Shown: piece by piece, positions 35,939 through 44,791 of the stretch
How the letters are laid out: each line of letters starts with the position of its first letter
How positions within the stretch are numbered: the first letter of the stretch is position 1
Assembly: GCA_052033915.1 (NCBI GenBank)
Contig: JBPOJF010000023.1
Span: forward strand, 1-53,614
Length of the DNA stretch: 53,614 nt
Direction: 5' to 3'
Source: CALMZY01 sp052033915
Lineage (GTDB): Bacteria > Verrucomicrobiota > Kiritimatiellia > CAIQIC01 > JAGNIJ01
The notes under the pieces: generated by a model
What the model was told of the DNA's origin: nothing
What the model saw: only the letters and a program-made list of their open reading frames with translations
Database searches by the model: none
Position numbers and translations under genes: made by a program

Positions 35939-37015
35939 ATGGCTGCGAAAACTCAGGCTGCAAGCGCGACCGACAAGAAAATGCCCGCGGCCCTCAGCGC
36001 GGTTCTGGCGCAGATTCAGAAGGAATACGGCGAAGGGGCGATCATGCGCCTGGGCGACGAGGAAGCCAGGGTCAGCGTGCCTTCCATTTCCACGGGCGCG
36101 TTTACCCTCGACCTGGCGCTCGGCATCGGCGGCGTGCCGCGCGGACGCGTGATCGAAATTTTCGGACCCGAATCCTCCGGCAAAACGACCCTCGTTTCGC
36201 ACATTATTGCGAACGTTCAGAAATCGGGGGGGATGGCCGCGTTCATTGATGCGGAGCACGCGCTGGATCCGGCCTATGCCCAGAAGATCGGCGTCAAGTT
36301 GGACGAATTGCTGATCTCCCAGCCGGATTCCGGCGAGGAAGCGCTCAACATTGCCGATACGCTCGTGCGCAGTAACGCGCTGGATATCGTGGTGATCGAC
36401 TCGGTGGCGGCTCTTGCGCCGCGCGCGGAGTTGGAAGGCGCGATGGGCGACTCGCATGTCGGTTTGCAGGCGCGGTTGATGTCGCAGGCTTTGCGAAAGC
36501 TGACGGGCATCATCCACAAGTCAAAGACCTGCTGCATCTTCACCAATCAGATCCGCGAGAAGATCGGGGTCATGTTCGGCAGTCCGGAAACGACGCCCGG
36601 CGGCCGCGCGTTGAAGTTCTACGCCTCGGTGCGCATGGATATCCGGCGCATCGCGAATCTGAAGGACGCGACCGGCCGCGTCATCGGCAGCCGCACCAAG
36701 GTCAAGGTCGTGAAGAACAAGGTCGCGCCGCCGTTCACGGAAGCGGAGTTCGATATCCTGTACGCCGAAGGCATTTCGTTCGCGGGGTCCATCGTGGATG
36801 CGGGGATCGAACACGGGCTCTTCGAGAAGCGCGGCACGTGGCTCTCGTTCGAAGGTCAGCAGTTGGGACAGGGACGCGACGCGGCCCGCGACTTGCTGAA
36901 GAAAGACCCGGAACTTCAGAAGAAGATCATGGAGAAGGTGAAGCAGAAGGTCCACGAGACTCACGGCTTCGCCGCCGGCGTCAAGCCGTCGAAACTGGTT
37001 GAGGGAAAGAGCTGA
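35939..37015 (+). CDS. recA: Recombinase RecA
   Basis: Strand-exchange protein for recombination and repair, and co-protease for the SOS response. 358 residues: Walker A GPESSGKTTL (76-85), IDAEHALDP, QPDSGEEALNI, the Walker B strand VVIDSVAALAPRAE, the L2 region (IFTNQIREKIGVMFGSPETTPGGRALKFYA), and a Lys/Glu C terminus. AAGGAG precedes the ATG at 35939. It is packed against thpR with no intergenic room, so an own LexA-controlled promoter would have to lie inside thpR; I saw none. alaS follows 11 bases later. Confidence 0.98.
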   Translation: MAAKTQAASATDKKMPAALSAVLAQIQKEYGEGAIMRLGDEEARVSVPSISTGAFTLDLALGIGGVPRGRVIEIFGPESSGKTTLVSHIIANVQKSGGMAAFIDAEHALDPAYAQKIGVKLDELLISQPDSGEEALNIADTLVRSNALDIVVIDSVAALAPRAELEGAMGDSHVGLQARLMSQALRKLTGIIHKSKTCCIFTNQIREKIGVMFGSPETTPGGRALKFYASVRMDIRRIANLKDATGRVIGSRTKVKVVKNKVAPPFTEAEFDILYAEGISFAGSIVDAGIEHGLFEKRGTWLSFEGQQLGQGRDAARDLLKKDPELQKKIMEKVKQKVHETHGFAAGVKPSKLVEGKS

Positions 37016-37026
37016 CGAGTCCATTC

Positions 37027-39660
37027 ATGACTTCTGCTGAAATCCGTCAATCGTTCCTGGACTTCTTCAAGTCCAAGGGGCACGAGATCGTGCCCAGTTC
37101 GCCTGTGGTCCTGCCCTCGGACCCGACGCTTCTCTTTGCCAATGCCGGCATGAACCAGTTCAAGGAGATATTCCTCGGCACGCGGCAAAGCTCGTACAAG
37201 CGCGTGGCGAATACGCAGAAATGCATCCGCGTCAGCGGCAAGCATAACGACCTGGAAGAGGTCGGCCTCGACACGTACCACCACACATTCTTCGAGATGC
37301 TCGGCAACTGGTCGTTCGGCGACTACTACAAGGCCGAGGCGATCGCGTGGGCGTGGGAGCTGATGACGAAGGTGTGGAAGCTTCCGAAGGATCGGTTGTG
37401 GGCGACCGTGTTCCGCGAGGACGACGAGGCTCTCGAGATTTGGAAGAAGATCACCGATATCAACCCGGCCCACATCCTGAAGTTCGACGAGAAGGACAAC
37501 TTCTGGGAAATGGGCGAGACCGGCCCGTGCGGGCCGTGCTCCGAGATTCACATCGATCGCACGGAGAAGGGATGTGGGCCGGAGATGGTTAACGCCGGAA
37601 CGCCCGATGTGATCGAGCTCTGGAATCTGGTCTTCATCCAGTACAACCGCCGCGGCGACGGGACGCTGGAAGAGCTTCCGGCGAAACACGTCGATACCGG
37701 AATGGGGTTTGAACGGATCGCCTCGGTCTTGCAGGGCAAGCGGTCGAATTACGACACCGACGTGTTCGTGCCGATGATCGAGAAGCTGGCCGCCATGTCC
37801 GGGGCGAAATACGAAGGAGACGCGGCGGTCGCCATGCGCGTGATCGCGGATCATCTTCGGGCGCTGTCGTTCGCGATTGCCGACGGCGTGATCCCCTCGA
37901 ACGAGGGCCGCGGCTATGTCCTGCGCCGGCTCCTGCGTCGCGCGGCCCGGTACGGCCGGAAGATCGGCCTGACCCGGCCGTTCATGAAGGAACTGTTCCC
38001 GGTGCTGGAGAACATCATGTCGGGCGCTTTCCCGGAACTGAAGACGCGTCGCGACGAAGTCATGCGCGCGATCAACGCGGAAGAGGAGAGTTTCGCCAAT
38101 ACACTGGGCCGCGGCATCAGCCTGTTCGAGGATGTGGTTCTCGACCTGAAGGCTCGCCGGGAGACCGCGTTCCCCGGTGACGAGGCTTTCAAACTGTATG
38201 ACACGTATGGGTTTCCCATCGACCTGACCCGCCTGATGGCGGCGGAGAACCGGTTGACGGTGGACGAGGGGCGCTTCAAGGAACTCATGGGGCAGCAGCG
38301 CGAACGCGCGCGAGCCGCGCAGAAGAACAAGATGCTCAAGGGAGAGGCCGATTTGATCGCCGACCTGGTCAACCAGGGCGTAAAGTCGGAGTTCACGGGA
38401 TACCAAACCCTGGAGGATGAATCGCCGATTCATTTCATCCTTTCGGACGGCAGGAAAACGGACGGCTTGAGTGAAGGGATGGCCGGAGAGATCATCCTGC
38501 ACAAGACGCCGTTCTATGGCGAAGCCGGCGGACAGGTCGGCGACAAGGGCATGATCCGCGGGCCCGAGGGCGAGTTTGAGGTGTGGGATACGCAGAAACC
38601 GGGCGAGGGATTGATCCTTCACATCGGCAGGATGGTGCGGGGCAGGATTTCGAGCGGCGACCGCGTCGCGGCGATTGTTGATGCCGATCGCCGCCGTCGG
38701 ATCATGCGCCATCATACGGGAACCCATCTGTTGCAGTACGCCCTGCGCAGTCTCGTCAGTCCGACGATCCAACAGGCCGGTTCCATGGTGTCTCCCGACC
38801 GGCTGCGCTTTGACTTCAATTACTCCGAGGCCGTCCCGGCGGACCAACTGGAACGGGTGGAGCGACGGGTCAACGAACTGATCCTGGAAAACATCGCAGT
38901 CAAAACGTTTATGATGCCGCTTAAGGAAGTCGCGGGATCGGGGATCATCGCGGTTTTTGACGAGAAGTACGGCGACACGGTCCGGGTTCTCGATGTCGGC
39001 GGCTACAGCCGCGAACTCTGCGGCGGAACGCACGTTCATGCGACGGGAGACATCGGCTTGTTCCGGATTCTGTCCGAAAGCTCCGTGGCTTCCGGCGTGA
39101 GGCGCATTGAAGCGGCGTGCGGCTGGGCTGCGTACGATTGGACCCGGCGCGAGCACAACCTCGTTCGCCGCCTTTCCCAGAGGCTGAGCGTCGCCCCTGA
39201 AGAAATCGGCGAGCGGCTGGAAAGCCTGATCGAAAGCAACAAGAAGCTCGAGAAGGAGTTCAAGCATCAGGCGGCAGCGGCGGCGTTGGGCAAGGTCGAT
39301 GATATCGTGAAGGCGAAAAAGGATGTCGCGGGGATTCCGCTGATCGCCGCGGACGTTGGCGATTTCGATATGGATGCCTTGCGGAGCCTCATGCAGGCCG
39401 TCCGCGAGAAGGGGTCTTCCGGCGTTGTCGTGCTGGGGAGCCGCAACGAGGGCAAGGCCTGCTTCATGGCGTCCGTGAGCGATGATCTGGTCAAGCGCGG
39501 CGTGCATGCCGGAAAACTGATCGGGCAGGTCGCGAAGATCGCCGGCGGCGGCGGCGGCGGTCAGCCGAACAAGGCGCAAGCCGGCGGCAAGGACGCTTCC
39601 AAGGTGGCCGAGGCGATTTCCCGGGTGGAAGGCATCCTCAAGCAGATGCCTGTGAAGTAA
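37027..39660 (+). CDS. alaS: Alanyl-tRNA synthetase
   Basis: Class II synthetase of 877 residues. Catalytic core: RQSFLDFFKSKGHEIVPSS, FANAGMNQFKEIFLG, TQKCIRVSGKHNDLEEVG, HHTFFEMLGNWSFGDYYK. The editing domain shows MRHHTGTHLLQYALR and CGGTHVHATGDIG, the zinc-binding His/Cys sets. The C-Ala domain ends GGGGGGQPNKAQAGG. Its TAA shares one base with the start of the DUF362 gene (TAATG). The recA-alaS order, often with recX between, is common in bacteria; recX is absent here. Confidence 0.98.
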   Translation: MTSAEIRQSFLDFFKSKGHEIVPSSPVVLPSDPTLLFANAGMNQFKEIFLGTRQSSYKRVANTQKCIRVSGKHNDLEEVGLDTYHHTFFEMLGNWSFGDYYKAEAIAWAWELMTKVWKLPKDRLWATVFREDDEALEIWKKITDINPAHILKFDEKDNFWEMGETGPCGPCSEIHIDRTEKGCGPEMVNAGTPDVIELWNLVFIQYNRRGDGTLEELPAKHVDTGMGFERIASVLQGKRSNYDTDVFVPMIEKLAAMSGAKYEGDAAVAMRVIADHLRALSFAIADGVIPSNEGRGYVLRRLLRRAARYGRKIGLTRPFMKELFPVLENIMSGAFPELKTRRDEVMRAINAEEESFANTLGRGISLFEDVVLDLKARRETAFPGDEAFKLYDTYGFPIDLTRLMAAENRLTVDEGRFKELMGQQRERARAAQKNKMLKGEADLIADLVNQGVKSEFTGYQTLEDESPIHFILSDGRKTDGLSEGMAGEIILHKTPFYGEAGGQVGDKGMIRGPEGEFEVWDTQKPGEGLILHIGRMVRGRISSGDRVAAIVDADRRRRIMRHHTGTHLLQYALRSLVSPTIQQAGSMVSPDRLRFDFNYSEAVPADQLERVERRVNELILENIAVKTFMMPLKEVAGSGIIAVFDEKYGDTVRVLDVGGYSRELCGGTHVHATGDIGLFRILSESSVASGVRRIEAACGWAAYDWTRREHNLVRRLSQRLSVAPEEIGERLESLIESNKKLEKEFKHQAAAAALGKVDDIVKAKKDVAGIPLIAADVGDFDMDALRSLMQAVREKGSSGVVVLGSRNEGKACFMASVSDDLVKRGVHAGKLIGQVAKIAGGGGGGQPNKAQAGGKDASKVAEAISRVEGILKQMPVK

Positions 39661-40877
39661 TGCCTGCGACGACTCCCAGCCGCGTTTCCATCCGGCGGAT
39701 TGACACGTACGACGCCGAACGCGTTCTGGATTCCATGCGCGCAGTGTTGCAACCCCTCGGCGGCATGCGCGCGTTTGTCCGTCCCGGCCAGCGGGTGCTT
39801 CTTAAGCCGAACTTGCTGTTCGCTGCAACTCCCGACAAGGCCATTACCACGCATCCCTCGGTCATTCGCGCCGCCGCGATCCTCGCGCAGGAAGCCGGCG
39901 GCAAGGTGTCGGTCGGCGACAGTCCCGGCGTGGGCGATCTCCGGCGTGTGGCCAGGGTCTGTGGAGTCGATGAGGTCGTCAAGTCGCTGGGCCTGGAGTA
40001 CGCCGACTTCAACACCACGCAGGTTGTCGAGCAGCCCGGGAACAAGGTGTCCAAACGGATCGAGTTGGCTGCGGCCGTGTCACAGGCGGACGTGATCATC
40101 TCGCTGTCGAAGCTGAAGACGCACGGGCAGATGGTTTTCACGGGTGCGCTCAAGAACCAGTACGGGTTCGTTGTGGGCGTGGCAAAGGCGCTGTATCACT
40201 ACCGCCTCAAATCCCGCGACTGGCTCGCCGAACTGATCGTCGATATCAACCGGACCGTGAAGCCCGCGCTGGCCATCATGGACGGGATCGTCGCGATGGA
40301 AGGCGCGGGTCCGAGCGGCGGCGAGCCGCGGCCGATGAATGTGCTCGTTGCCGGCGTTGACCTCGCGGCCGTCGACACGGTTTGCTGTCACCTGATCGGC
40401 CTGGAGCCGATGCGGACGCCGATTGCCCGCGCCGCGCGTTCGCAGGGGTTCGGCGCAACCTCGTTGGAGGAGATTGAGGTCATTGGACAGAACTGGGAAA
40501 GCCTGCGCCAGTTGGACTTCAAGAAAGTCGCCGATCCGAAAGATATCCTCGGTCTGATCCCGCTGCCGAAGCCTGTTCTGAATTGGATCAGCGGGCATCT
40601 CGCGCCCCGGCCGCGCATCATTCAGGAGAAATGCATTCGATGTCTCGCGTGTTTCAAGGGCTGTCCGGTTCCTCCCCCCGCCATCGATCCAAGGCTTCCG
40701 CGGCACAAGCAGGTGGACGATGCGCGATGTATCCGCTGTTACTGCTGTCATGAGTTCTGCCCGGCGAAAGCGATCGTGCTTGAAAGGACGATGCTGGACC
40801 GCTTGCTGAACATTAGGAATCGCGTGTCGACGGCCGGAAAGTCGCGTCAGGACAGCGGCTCGGCAATCAGGTCGTAA
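39660..40877 (+). CDS. DUF362 protein with C-terminal 2[4Fe-4S] ferredoxin domain
   Basis: 405 residues. Residues about 10-300 are the DUF362 domain: RPGQRVLLKPNLLFA, TTHPSVIRAA, GDSPGVGD, DVIISLSKLKTHGQMVFTGA, LAIMDGIVAMEGAGPSGG. The C terminus holds two four-cysteine clusters, CIRCLACFKGCP and CIRCYCCHEFCP (about 328-371), as in bacterial-type ferredoxins. DUF362 proteins with ferredoxin tails are common in anaerobes; an electron-transfer or redox-enzyme role is inferred. Its start shares a base with the alaS stop, and its 3' end overlaps rimO on the other strand by 31 bp. Confidence 0.9.
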   Translation: MPATTPSRVSIRRIDTYDAERVLDSMRAVLQPLGGMRAFVRPGQRVLLKPNLLFAATPDKAITTHPSVIRAAAILAQEAGGKVSVGDSPGVGDLRRVARVCGVDEVVKSLGLEYADFNTTQVVEQPGNKVSKRIELAAAVSQADVIISLSKLKTHGQMVFTGALKNQYGFVVGVAKALYHYRLKSRDWLAELIVDINRTVKPALAIMDGIVAMEGAGPSGGEPRPMNVLVAGVDLAAVDTVCCHLIGLEPMRTPIARAARSQGFGATSLEEIEVIGQNWESLRQLDFKKVADPKDILGLIPLPKPVLNWISGHLAPRPRIIQEKCIRCLACFKGCPVPPPAIDPRLPRHKQVDDARCIRCYCCHEFCPAKAIVLERTMLDRLLNIRNRVSTAGKSRQDSGSAIRS

Positions 40878-42262
40878 TCCAGGGCATCCGTGACGCGGAC
40901 TTCCAGAAACTGCCCCAATTCAGACCGCTTGAAGATCTCGCCGCGCAGATAGACCACACCGTCCACGTCCGGGGCCTGCAGGCGCGTCCGGCCGACCGCG
41001 CAAACCCCGTCGGGGACATCGTCGTCCGGCGAGGTGAACGCGTCCAGCATGACTTCCATCCGGTTCCCGACCTGATCGCGCATTCGTTTCCTGGAGATTT
41101 CGAGTTGGGCCAGCATCAGGGCGTCGCGGCGGCGGACCTTTTCCTCCGCAGGCACGTTGTCGTCAAGCTGGGCCGCCGGAGTCAGAGGCTCGCGCGAGTA
41201 CATGAAAACGCCTAGGTGCATAAACCGGCGTTCCCGCACCAGATCCAGCAGTTCATTGAACTGTTCTTCGGTCTCGCCGGGATATCCCACGATGAACGTC
41301 GTGCGCAGCGCGCCGTCGGGAATCGTGTCGGCAATCAGATCGAGAAGGCGAAGCGTTTCTTCCTTGCGCATTCGTCGGCCCATGGCTTCCAGGATCGGAT
41401 TCGAGATGTGCTGGAGCGGCAGGTCGATGTATCGGCAGAGGTGCGGCTCGGCGGCCAGCGTGTCGAGAATCTCCCGGCTCATGTGGCGTGGATGGCAGTA
41501 CAGGATGCGATACCACGCCGTTGAATCGATGTCCTTGAGTTTCCGGAGAAGCTCGGGCAGGCGTCCTTCGCGGTAGAGGTCCTGCCCATAATTGGACGTA
41601 TCCTGGGAGATCAGGTTGATCTCCCGCGCGCCGCTCCGGATCAACTGTTCCGCCTCGGCGAGGATGTCCTCCATGGGGCGGCTGATCTGGGTGCCGCGGA
41701 TTCTCGGGATGGAACAAAAACGGCAGATGTTCGAACAGCCCTCGGCCGCTTTGAGATACGCGGAATGAACGCCGCCGATCCGGACTCTCGGCGATTTGAG
41801 GAAATCCATGAAGCTCCCCGGCAGGGAGGGGTGAGCAGACCGGCGGAGCGGGGTGGGTGCGGCGGCTTTGGAGTGCAGCAGGCCGCGGCAGATGTCCGGC
41901 AGGCGGTTATAATCCCGGAAGCCGATCCGCGTGTCCGCCTCTTTCAGAAAAGGGTCCAGTTCCGGGCAATCGGCGATGCGCTCGACGAGGCACCCGAGCG
42001 CAACGACGACGCGCGGCCGGCCGTGCTTCTTCAACTCCGCCAGTTCATTGAGGACTCCGGCCGCCTCGGCGCGCGCGTCGTCAATGAATCCGCAGGTGTT
42101 AACGAGGCAGATGTCCGCGTCGGCGGGGTTCTCGGCGATCAGCAGTCCGGCGCCGGCCAGGTTGCCCAGGATGCACTCGGAATCCACGGTGTTCTTTGCG
42201 CAGCCCAGGTTGATCAATGCAACGGCAGGAGGGGTGATGTCGGTCTGCGTGGGGCGCGTCAT
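40847..42262 (-). CDS. rimO: Ribosomal protein S12 methylthiotransferase RimO
   Basis: Radical-SAM enzyme that methylthiolates an Asp of ribosomal protein S12. 471 residues, slightly long. N-terminal UPF0004 domain: INLGCAKNTVDSE, VNTCGFIDDARAE and ALGCLVER provide three cluster cysteines. Radical-SAM motif CSNICRFC in AEGCSNICRFCSIPRIRG, then YCHPRHMS and PLQHISNPIL. A C-terminal TRAM domain ends the protein. An insert of about 20 residues (HSKAAAPTPLRRSAHP) lies before the SAM motif. The ATG at 42262 nearly touches the dnaJ-like stop, so the two are co-transcribed. NLGCAKNTVDSE favours RimO over MiaB. Confidence 0.95.
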   Translation of the reverse strand: MTRPTQTDITPPAVALINLGCAKNTVDSECILGNLAGAGLLIAENPADADICLVNTCGFIDDARAEAAGVLNELAELKKHGRPRVVVALGCLVERIADCPELDPFLKEADTRIGFRDYNRLPDICRGLLHSKAAAPTPLRRSAHPSLPGSFMDFLKSPRVRIGGVHSAYLKAAEGCSNICRFCSIPRIRGTQISRPMEDILAEAEQLIRSGAREINLISQDTSNYGQDLYREGRLPELLRKLKDIDSTAWYRILYCHPRHMSREILDTLAAEPHLCRYIDLPLQHISNPILEAMGRRMRKEETLRLLDLIADTIPDGALRTTFIVGYPGETEEQFNELLDLVRERRFMHLGVFMYSREPLTPAAQLDDNVPAEEKVRRRDALMLAQLEISRKRMRDQVGNRMEVMLDAFTSPDDDVPDGVCAVGRTRLQAPDVDGVVYLRGEIFKRSELGQFLEVRVTDALDYDLIAEPLS

Positions 42263-42263
42263 A

Positions 42264-43238
42264 TCAGGGCCGGGGACGGAAGGTGGACTCGCGCGCCAGT
42301 TGCTCGAACAGTTCGCGTTCCTTGCTGGTGAGTTTGTCCGGCACCACAATGCGTATCGTGACCAGCAAATCGCCGGCGGTTTTGCCTTTCGGAAGGCCTT
42401 TTCCGCGCAGACGCAGTTTCTGTCCGCTCTGGGTGCGGGCCGGGATCGTCAGCGAAACGGTTCCCGCGAGCGTATGAACGTTGACCTTGGCGCCCAGCGC
42501 GGCTTCCCACGGCGCAATCGGCAGGTCCATTTCGAGGTCGCGATCCCTGACCGTGTACATGGGGTGGGGGGCGATGTGGACCGTGAGGTACAGATCGCCC
42601 GCTTCGCCGCCGCCGGGGCCTGCGCTGCCCTGGCCTGAAAGGCGGATGCGCGATCCCTCGGTTGTTCCGGGCGGGATTTTCACATCGTACTTGTGCGTCT
42701 TGTAGCGGACCTCGCCGTAGGGGGTCATCTCGGGCGCCTGCAACGCGATTGTCTTGCGCGCGCCGTGGTAGGCATCCTCGACCGTGATCGTCAGTTCCGC
42801 CTCCTGATCCTGTCCCCGCGCGGCCCGCGTGGACTCCCGGCCGCGGCCACGGCCGGAGCGCGCCTGGCTGAACGGGGACCCAAACAGACTTTCGAAGAAG
42901 TCGCTGAACCCGCCGAGGTCTTCGAACGAGAACGAGCCGCTCTGGCCGGGCGAGCCCTGGAAATCGAAATGGATGTTCTCAAATCCCGGCGGCGGCCTGA
43001 AGTCCTGCCCGGCGCGCCAGTTCGTGCCGAGCGCGTCGTACTTCTTGCGCTTCTCCGGATCGCCCAGGACTTCGTACGCCTCGTTGACCTGCTTGAACCT
43101 GGCTTCGGCCGCCGGGTCCTTGTTGACGTCCGGGTGCAGTTTCTGCGCGAGCTTTCGGTACGCCTTCTTGATCTCGTCGGCCGAGGCGCTTCGAGAAATG
43201 CCCAGAGTTTCGTAATAGTCCTGGAATTTGACGCCCAT
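42264..43238 (-). CDS. DnaJ/CbpA-type co-chaperone (no zinc finger)
   Basis: 324 residues. N-terminal J domain (YYETLGISRSASADEIKKAY, with the HPD motif at LHPDVNKD), a Gly/Phe-rich linker (about 75-130), then two C-terminal DnaJ substrate-binding domains (VKIPPGTTEGSRIRLSGQG, YLTVHIAPHPMYTVRDRDLEMDLPI). The four CxxCxGxG repeats of DnaJ are missing, so this is the type II (CbpA) form. It stimulates DnaK ATPase. Next to three Hsp20 genes, but a hairpin terminator at 43371 separates them. I saw no CIRCE or clear heat-shock promoter upstream. Confidence 0.92.
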   Translation of the reverse strand: MGVKFQDYYETLGISRSASADEIKKAYRKLAQKLHPDVNKDPAAEARFKQVNEAYEVLGDPEKRKKYDALGTNWRAGQDFRPPPGFENIHFDFQGSPGQSGSFSFEDLGGFSDFFESLFGSPFSQARSGRGRGRESTRAARGQDQEAELTITVEDAYHGARKTIALQAPEMTPYGEVRYKTHKYDVKIPPGTTEGSRIRLSGQGSAGPGGGEAGDLYLTVHIAPHPMYTVRDRDLEMDLPIAPWEAALGAKVNVHTLAGTVSLTIPARTQSGQKLRLRGKGLPKGKTAGDLLVTIRIVVPDKLTSKERELFEQLARESTFRPRP

Positions 43239-43370
43239 AAACGTCGGTTACACTAGCACAAAACAAGTCGTCCGCAAGATGGGTGTTTTGCCGGGTTTAT
43301 CCCCATCCCCCGCGCCCTGGCGGGCGCGGCTGCCCGCACGCGATGCGTCAGGACGGTTGCGGCAAACGCG

Positions 43371-43400
43371 AAAGGGGCGCAGTCATGACCGCGCCCCTTT
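43371..43400 (-). terminator. Hairpin terminator of the hsp20 operon
   Basis: AAAGGGGCGC (43371-43380) pairs perfectly with GCGCCCCTTT (43391-43400); the ten-base loop contains GTCATGAC. It lies 20 bases beyond the stop of the last Hsp20 gene and before the DnaJ-like gene. A second GC hairpin (CGCGCCC/GGGCGCG) sits near 43308-43326. There is no long T-run, so a rho-independent role is probable rather than certain. Confidence 0.6.
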
Positions 43401-43420
43401 CCGTCCGCTCCTTTCCCGGC

Positions 43421-43912
43421 TTATTCCGCCGTGATCTTGATCGTCTTCTTTTGGGTCTTCTGCTCGGGCGTCTTCGGCAGCGTGACGGTCAGAACGCCTT
43501 TCTTGAAGGCGGCTTTGACCTTCTCCTTGTCCACGCTTGCCGGCACGGGGATGATGCGCTGGAACTCGCCGTACGATCTCTCGACCATGTAGTAGTTCCG
43601 CTTCTTCTCCTCCTGCTCCTGCTTCTTCTCGCCCTTGATGGTGAGCAGGTCGTCATCCAGGGAAACCTGGATGTCCTTTTCATCCATTCCGGGCAGATCG
43701 GCCGTGACGCGGACTTCCTCGTCCGTCTCCGACACGTCTACGCTGGGCATGATGACGTGCTGCGGCTCGACGCGGGACAATCCCGTCCCGAATCCCTGTA
43801 AGAACTCATCGAACAGGTCATCCATCCTCTGATGGAGTTCGGTGAACGGTGTCTGTTCCGCGCGCGCCACGTTTCCTTTTCGCCTTCTCCACGGCATGAT
43901 GTTCTGAGTCAT
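43421..43912 (-). CDS. Hsp20/alpha-crystallin small heat-shock protein (third of three)
   Basis: 163 residues. N-terminal arm with MPWRRRKGN and an amphipathic helix (ELHQRMDDLFDEFLQGF), then the alpha-crystallin domain (about 53-150: SVDVSETDEEVRVTADLPGM, DIQVSLDDDLLTIKGEKK, RSYGEFQRIIPVPASVD, KKGVLTVTLPK) and a Lys-rich tail ending KKTIKITAE, a form of the IxI anchor. AAAGGAGAT precedes the ATG. Holds unfolding proteins for DnaK/ClpB. Last gene of a three-paralogue operon; 23 bases after the previous copy. Confidence 0.94.
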   Translation of the reverse strand: MTQNIMPWRRRKGNVARAEQTPFTELHQRMDDLFDEFLQGFGTGLSRVEPQHVIMPSVDVSETDEEVRVTADLPGMDEKDIQVSLDDDLLTIKGEKKQEQEEKKRNYYMVERSYGEFQRIIPVPASVDKEKVKAAFKKGVLTVTLPKTPEQKTQKKTIKITAE

Positions 43913-43935
43913 AATCGATATCTCCTTTCTGTTCC

Positions 43936-44340
43936 TTAACCGTTTTCCACGGGAATCTCCCTCGGCAGGTTCTTCCTGGCCTTGGGCAGAGTGATCCGGA
44001 GGACGCCGTCCTTGATCCGGGCCTTGATGCCTTCGCGCTCAATGCCCTCAGACAGGGTGAACGAGCGCTGGTAGTCGCCCTCCGAGTAGCCCCGATAGAG
44101 CAGGCTCATATCCTTGGGGTCCTCTCGAGAAATGCGGCCGGTCAATGTCAGCACGTCGTTCTCGAGTTGAATGTCCACATGCTTGTCATCGACGCCCGGC
44201 ATATCGGCCGCGACCACGATGGCGTCCGGGGTCTCAAAGATGTCCGTGTCCGGGGAGAACACGGGTACGCTTCGTGTCTCCTCCGCGGGTCGCGTGTTCT
44301 CCGTCTTCCTGGTTTCAACGTTTGTGTTTGTCATGTTCAT
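43936..44340 (-). CDS. Hsp20/alpha-crystallin small heat-shock protein (second of three)
   Basis: 134 residues from the ATG at 44340, placed just after GGAGG; a second ATG six bases on is possible. A short polar N terminus (TRKTENTRPAEETRSVP) precedes the alpha-crystallin domain: PDTDIFETPDAIVVAADMPGV, DIQLENDVLTLTGRIS, YSEGDYQRSFTLSEGI, KDGVLRITLPKA. The closing EIPVENG provides the IPV form of the C-terminal anchor. The N-terminal arm is much shorter than in its neighbours, so oligomer size may differ. Ten bases after the first copy. Confidence 0.93.
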   Translation of the reverse strand: MNMTNTNVETRKTENTRPAEETRSVPVFSPDTDIFETPDAIVVAADMPGVDDKHVDIQLENDVLTLTGRISREDPKDMSLLYRGYSEGDYQRSFTLSEGIEREGIKARIKDGVLRITLPKARKNLPREIPVENG

Positions 44341-44350
44341 TCGCCTCCGG

Positions 44351-44791
44351 TTATTCAGCCTGAACTTCAATTTTGCGCGGCTTGCTCGACTCCTTGCGGG
44401 CGAGCGTTATACGCAGGATGCCGTTGGCGGCCGTCGCCTTGACGGCGTCGCCCTCGATCTCGTAGGGGAGCCGCACCGCTCTCGAGAACGCGCCGCTGTT
44501 CCGCTCGTTGCGGTGAAAGATATGATCCGCTCCGATCTCGTCGGCTTTGCGTTCACCTTCGATGGCGAGGATGTCTCCCGTTACGGACAGAGACAGGCTC
44601 TTGGGATCAACTCCCGGTATCTCCGCCGTGACCACCGCCTCGTTGTCGCCGCCCCACACGTTTACGGGCGGGAACGCTGAGCACCGGCTCGAGTAACCGC
44701 CGAAAAGCTGGTCCATCGAGCGGTTTATACGGTTCAGTTCCGAGAACGGATCAAACCCGAATCCATTTCTTCTGACCACTTTCCATGTCAT
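44351..44791 (-). CDS. Hsp20/alpha-crystallin small heat-shock protein (first of three)
   Basis: 146 residues. The N-terminal arm begins MTWKVVRRNGFGFDPFSELNR, with a Phe/Gly-rich stretch to residue 45. The alpha-crystallin domain follows: PPVNVWGGDNEAVVTAEIPGV, LSLSVTGDILAIEGERK, NERNSGAFSRAVRLPYEIEG, NGILRITLARKE, and a tail RKIEVQAE (IEV anchor). AGAGGATAA precedes the ATG at 44791; an upstream in-frame ATG at 44827 is rejected. As first gene of the operon it carries the promoter region; a sigma-54-like site lies 51 bases upstream. Confidence 0.93.
   Translation of the reverse strand: MTWKVVRRNGFGFDPFSELNRINRSMDQLFGGYSSRCSAFPPVNVWGGDNEAVVTAEIPGVDPKSLSLSVTGDILAIEGERKADEIGADHIFHRNERNSGAFSRAVRLPYEIEGDAVKATAANGILRITLARKESSKPRKIEVQAE

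Noticed and set aside
35900..35940. LexA box before recA
   Set aside because: No palindromic SOS operator is visible; recA begins one base after thpR and is probably read from an upstream promoter.
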